This document shows positions 60,227 to 64,000 of a DNA stretch of 64,000 nucleotides, piece by piece. Under the pieces are notes generated by a model. The model had not been told where the DNA came from. It did not search any database and saw only the letters and a list, made by a program, of their open reading frames with translations. Position numbers and translations under genes: made by a program. Source of the DNA: Rotaria socialis (Eukaryota > Rotifera > Eurotatoria > Philodinida > Philodinidae); contig CAJNYU010000990.1 of assembly GCA_905331475.1 (NCBI GenBank), positions 62,001 through 126,000 on the forward strand, written 5' to 3'. Positions within the stretch are counted from its first letter, which is position 1. Each line of letters begins with the position of its first letter.

Positions 60227-63200
60227 ATGATTACTCGATTACCAACATTGTCAGGTATGACTTTTTATTATTTGCATCTCTTTGTTGTTCTCTCTCGGTA
60301 AGCGTCATGAATTACGAAAGACGTAATTGGTAAACGTGAGTTCAAGATCAATTTTTTTATTGACCTGCGTGACAGATAACATAAACAAGAGCACAATATA
60401 TTGCCTTTAATGACTCATCAGAACAGTGACAGAAAATAAAGAAAACACCATTATATCACATTCATTCGTTCCAATTTTCTTCTTTTTCGCGACGAACATC
60501 GCATCATTTTCGCATCTTCATCAAATGAAGAAAGTGTTGATGAATCTATATGATGATCAGATGTTACCCTGGGAGATATGTAAATAGTGAAAACAGCATT
60601 CAAATATTTTCCGATTAGTAATATTCTAACACGTTTTCTTTAATCTTTAAACGCTTAGATTGGTTGAAACTTTCACTGTTTGAACAGTTATGTAGCGCAA
60701 TGTGTAAACGATCAATTCACAAAAGCACTGAGTGTCCGAAAATTCTCTACTCGAAAATATTTATTAGTATCGCTTCAATATTTTTTGACTTTTATCAATC
60801 GACTTTTCTTGTATCACACATAACATGATCACTTTTTTTATTTCTATTGACAAACCATAAAAGTACTAGTCAAAACATTTACCTTTAGTCTAGATACGAG
60901 ACTTAGCTTTTTTTCCCTAACAGCAAGAAAAGGTAGCTAAATAAAGTGATTCAGGATTCACTCGATGTATTTTTCGTTCTATAATTTGATCAATTTCATT
61001 AATTATGTTCGTTGGTTCTTGATTCAGTCGGAATAGAACGCAGTGTTGTTGACAAGCACATGGCTTACTTTTTACCATATCTATTTTGGCTCCGCATCTG
61101 TAGATAAATCTTCTCTAAGAACCAATTATCTTAGTAAAACAATATGTCGTTTCCATCTCTCTGATATTTTCTCAAATACAAACAGCAGGTTGATAAATTA
61201 AAACATTTTTAAATCTGAAGATTTGATTAACTGCTGGGCGGTATGCCGGAACGGATTGTAGAACATTACTATTAATATTGATAATAGTAGTTACGATGTT
61301 ACATTCTGATTATATTGTATGACATAGTATATGCAGCATTTTCTATTTCATCTTCCTATTCTTCTTAAATTGTCTCGCTTAGTTTTCTCTTGAGGTAATT
61401 GTTCTATTAATCCATCTCATATTTGACAGACAGGGTGGCTTGTTGAGCTGCGCCTTCCATCCCTGATCCATACGATAAAATTTTGTTCTAGCTGATGAAT
61501 CTGCATCGAAAATTCAAAATGCATTTCGTAGTCATCAAGCTCGACTTAGTTTAAAAAACCAAGCAGTATGGCAGTTACATGAAAAACTTGAATATGCGAG
61601 TGAACAAACTCAAGCAAAAGTAAGGAAAACGTTTATATGATTACAATAGTATTTGAAATCTATAAATATCAGCTAAAAGATATGTTTGAAAAATTACTCA
61701 AAGCATCTGATTCACTTTCGCCGTCTGTTGCAAAATTACTTAAGAAAGCTCGATTATCCGTAGGTAATGTATTATTTACAAGTGAAATTAACGATAGATA
61801 TATTCGATTTTATTTTATCTAGAAGAAAGAGAACTTTTAAGATCAACAAATCCTGATAGTATTACTGTTGAAGCTAATTATCGGGGACCACGTATGCGAT
61901 TGTTCGTTTTTTTGAAGAAAAATGAATTAATAATTCCTTTTTTTTCTAGGTATTGAAGGTCCAATTACAAGACAAACATTTGTAGATTTAATTAAAGCTT
62001 TTCAACACGGACAAGTAAGTAAGACAAATCATAAAACATCAGCTGCAGAGTATTTAAGATATGAAACACAATAAAATACTTTAAAAGTTTATTTACGTCG
62101 ATATATAGTACAAAGGAAAAAGAAATCTATTTGAAGATTTCCTACTAGAAGAACTATTATTTTATTCATAATTTTTCAGGCGTATATTAACAGTTTCGAA
62201 ATGAATGATTATTGATGTATTATTGTGCAACTAGCGACATCTTCATTTTTGAAAGATCTTTATGAAAAAAATGAACGAATACGAACTATACGGTACAAAA
62301 GCCACTAGATCAAGATTTGAATTAAATCACTCTCAGAAAATTGAAAACACTTTGCATTGAAAGTTTCAAGGCTTTTGTTATCATCAAATAATTTCAGTTT
62401 TTCGAGAAAAATTACACATGTGTAAGTGTTTTGCTCAGGTGTTGTCAACTCGTAGAAAATATTTCCAGTTTTTACTCGCGCCTGAAATCATGGTCATCTA
62501 TTAACACAAATCATATTTCTTCTCGTAATATCACCATATGAAAATATTTTCGTATCCCTCTTATTAGATTTTCGTCTTACGATATAAAAATATCACTGAA
62601 TTTGTAATGACTATAATTCGTAAAATAAAAGTGGAAGTCTCGTTTGAATAGATCTTTATCGATTGATAGGTATTACATGAAAAATATGTTTGTCACATTC
62701 TTCATCAAGCGCGTGCTATACTTAAAACTTTACCAAATTATAATCGTATCGATTTATTTACTTTACATCATATATACATTGTTGGTGATCTTCATGGACA
62801 ATTAGCTGATTTATTACATATATTTAATGCAGTAAACCAAATATTCACAAGAATTTTTGTTTTTATTCTGCAGTTTTTGAATTATCTATAGAATGGACTA
62901 CCTGGCATTGATAACCCATATATATTTAATGGCGATTTTATTGATCGAGGTGAAAATTCAGTTGAAGTTATTCTCTTACTTATGGTTGCATTGATTCTCT
63001 ATCCAAGTTCAGTCTTTCTTAATCGAGGTAATTGTTTTCTTTTCTAATTTCATGTGTTTTTTTTCTGCATAAAATTGAAAAGGTAACCATGAAGATATGA
63101 TGGTTGCAGCTCAGTATGGTTTTCAAGATGAAATTAATCGAAAATATTGCGTTAGTTCATAATTTATGGAAGATATTGATCTATTGAACTTTTATTTAGA

Positions 63201-64000
63201 CATATAAAACACCATTACTCGATCTATTTAAAGATATATTTGGTTGGTTGCCATTGTATTCATCTGTTCATACGGAAAAATCTAAACTTATTATAATACA
63301 TGGAGGAATATCTGATCGTATTAATCTAGAAAAAATCAACTCTCTTCAAAGAAATCGATGTAAGAATAACAATGCTTTATATATCTTTTTTAAGCACGTC
63401 GACAGTTCGATAGAGTTCATCGATATTTTTCTGCATGATAGAAAAACGTCATAAATATTAGTTTAGTCTTCTAAGGTTTTGAGCATCCGAAAGTAATAGT
63501 GACGAATTGTAGAAAACGAAATTTGATGAAAATTATTTTTAAGTGTCGACTATGCTATCCTTTCAATTAGAACTTCCAATTCTAAACTACATTATTATGA
63601 AATTTCTATTCCTCTAACATACCTATGGAATGCTCGTCAGTAGGGCTCGTGTGACCTTCGACATGCTACACGACTTTACAAATATAATCGATACCACTAT
63701 GAAATAAATGAATGAATGAACGGATGTCAGTGTGTACTTACTCCTACAGTTTTCCTGTTCACTAATATCCACATATTGACTGAAGTCTCGGTCGTGAACC
63801 TTTTTTTGCTCTGCACGTGCTTATAGGCGAACTGCGTTAATAACATTTTCACTAATAACTCAACAAGTTTTATTCAAACCTTGAAGTTTCAGCACGTTAA
63901 ATTATGTTCATTTGTATCGTTTTGTAGACGTTTCAATGGAAATACCACCAGAATCTAAAAGTGGTGGTAAACAATTAACTGCTGATGAAGATGATGAATA
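60227..64000 (+). CDS. PPEF/rdgC-type serine/threonine phosphatase (5' part)
   Basis: Ca2+/calmodulin-linked PPP-family phosphatase; the 3' end with the EF hands lies beyond the window. Exons inferred: 60227-60254, 61492-61619, 61673-61763, 61823-61891, 61950-62014, 62670-62831, 62892-63027, 63083-63150, 63200-63359, 63928->64000. Exon 2 holds an IQ-like calmodulin motif ([16 protein letters not shown]). The catalytic signatures are split by introns: [18 protein letters not shown] (GDxHG), [15 protein letters not shown] (GDxVDRG-type), NRGNHEDM (GNHE) and [10 protein letters not shown]. The last visible exon begins [17 protein letters not shown], a typical PPEF insert region. The first intron is 1237 bp, unusually long here. 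The order IQ + PPP identifies PPEF rather than PP5 or PP2B. Confidence 0.88.

Overview
The window looks like AT-rich nuclear DNA of a small invertebrate, most probably a bdelloid rotifer. Genes have many introns of about 45-70 bp with GT/AG ends. Metazoan families are present (RhoGAP, Argonaute, RGM, archaemetzincin, PPEF phosphatase). Short tracts of a TGTGGG-type repeat, which resembles the telomere repeat known from bdelloids, are scattered throughout. Relics of many DNA-transposon families lie between genes. The species assignment is inference; no rRNA or mitochondrial marker is present.

Layout. 1-3038 (+) is the 3' part of an ARHGAP11-like RhoGAP gene in eight exons. 3039-10123 is gene-poor and holds a fold-back transposon (4268-4902), a related half copy (7626-7739), a 28-bp satellite (5762-6013) and a Tc1-type transposase relic. 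10124-16903 (+) is one uninterrupted 2259-codon ORF for a SIR2-NACHT protein, the architecture of prokaryotic SIR2-STAND antiphage proteins, and it is the most striking gene here. 16904-21600 is a repeat and transposon zone: a G/C homopolymer hairpin, a hAT relic, a MITE and an almost intact mariner with DD37D spacing (19939-21248). 21625-25910 (+) is an 11-exon gene encoding a secreted, probably GPI-anchored protein with two tandem RGM C-terminal modules. 27205-28416 (-) is a broken TPR gene interrupted by a probable solo LTR.

31521-33519 (-) is a secreted alpha/beta hydrolase with a probable GPI tail. 34440-37105 is a cluster of inverted-repeat elements; one of them (35056-36440) encloses a small gene for a secreted Cys/Tyr-rich protein. 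38894-43111 (+) is a 15-exon Argonaute with an intact catalytic triad and an N-terminal 18-residue repeat carrying W/WG motifs. 45214-49225 (-) is a AAA+ ATPase with a CHORD-like Cys/His region. It is divergently paired with 49655-54244 (+), a roughly 1000-residue coiled-coil protein. 56588-57695 (-) is an archaemetzincin. 58334-59777 is a non-autonomous transposon with an 8-bp target duplication. 60227 to the window end (+) is the 5' part of a PPEF/rdgC-type phosphatase gene.

No operon logic applies. A recurrent theme is defence against mobile DNA (SIR2-NACHT, Argonaute) in a segment rich in transposon remnants and telomere-like fold-back tracts. Exon borders were set by eye from GT/AG sites, reading-frame continuity and family resemblance; they have not been checked against transcripts.
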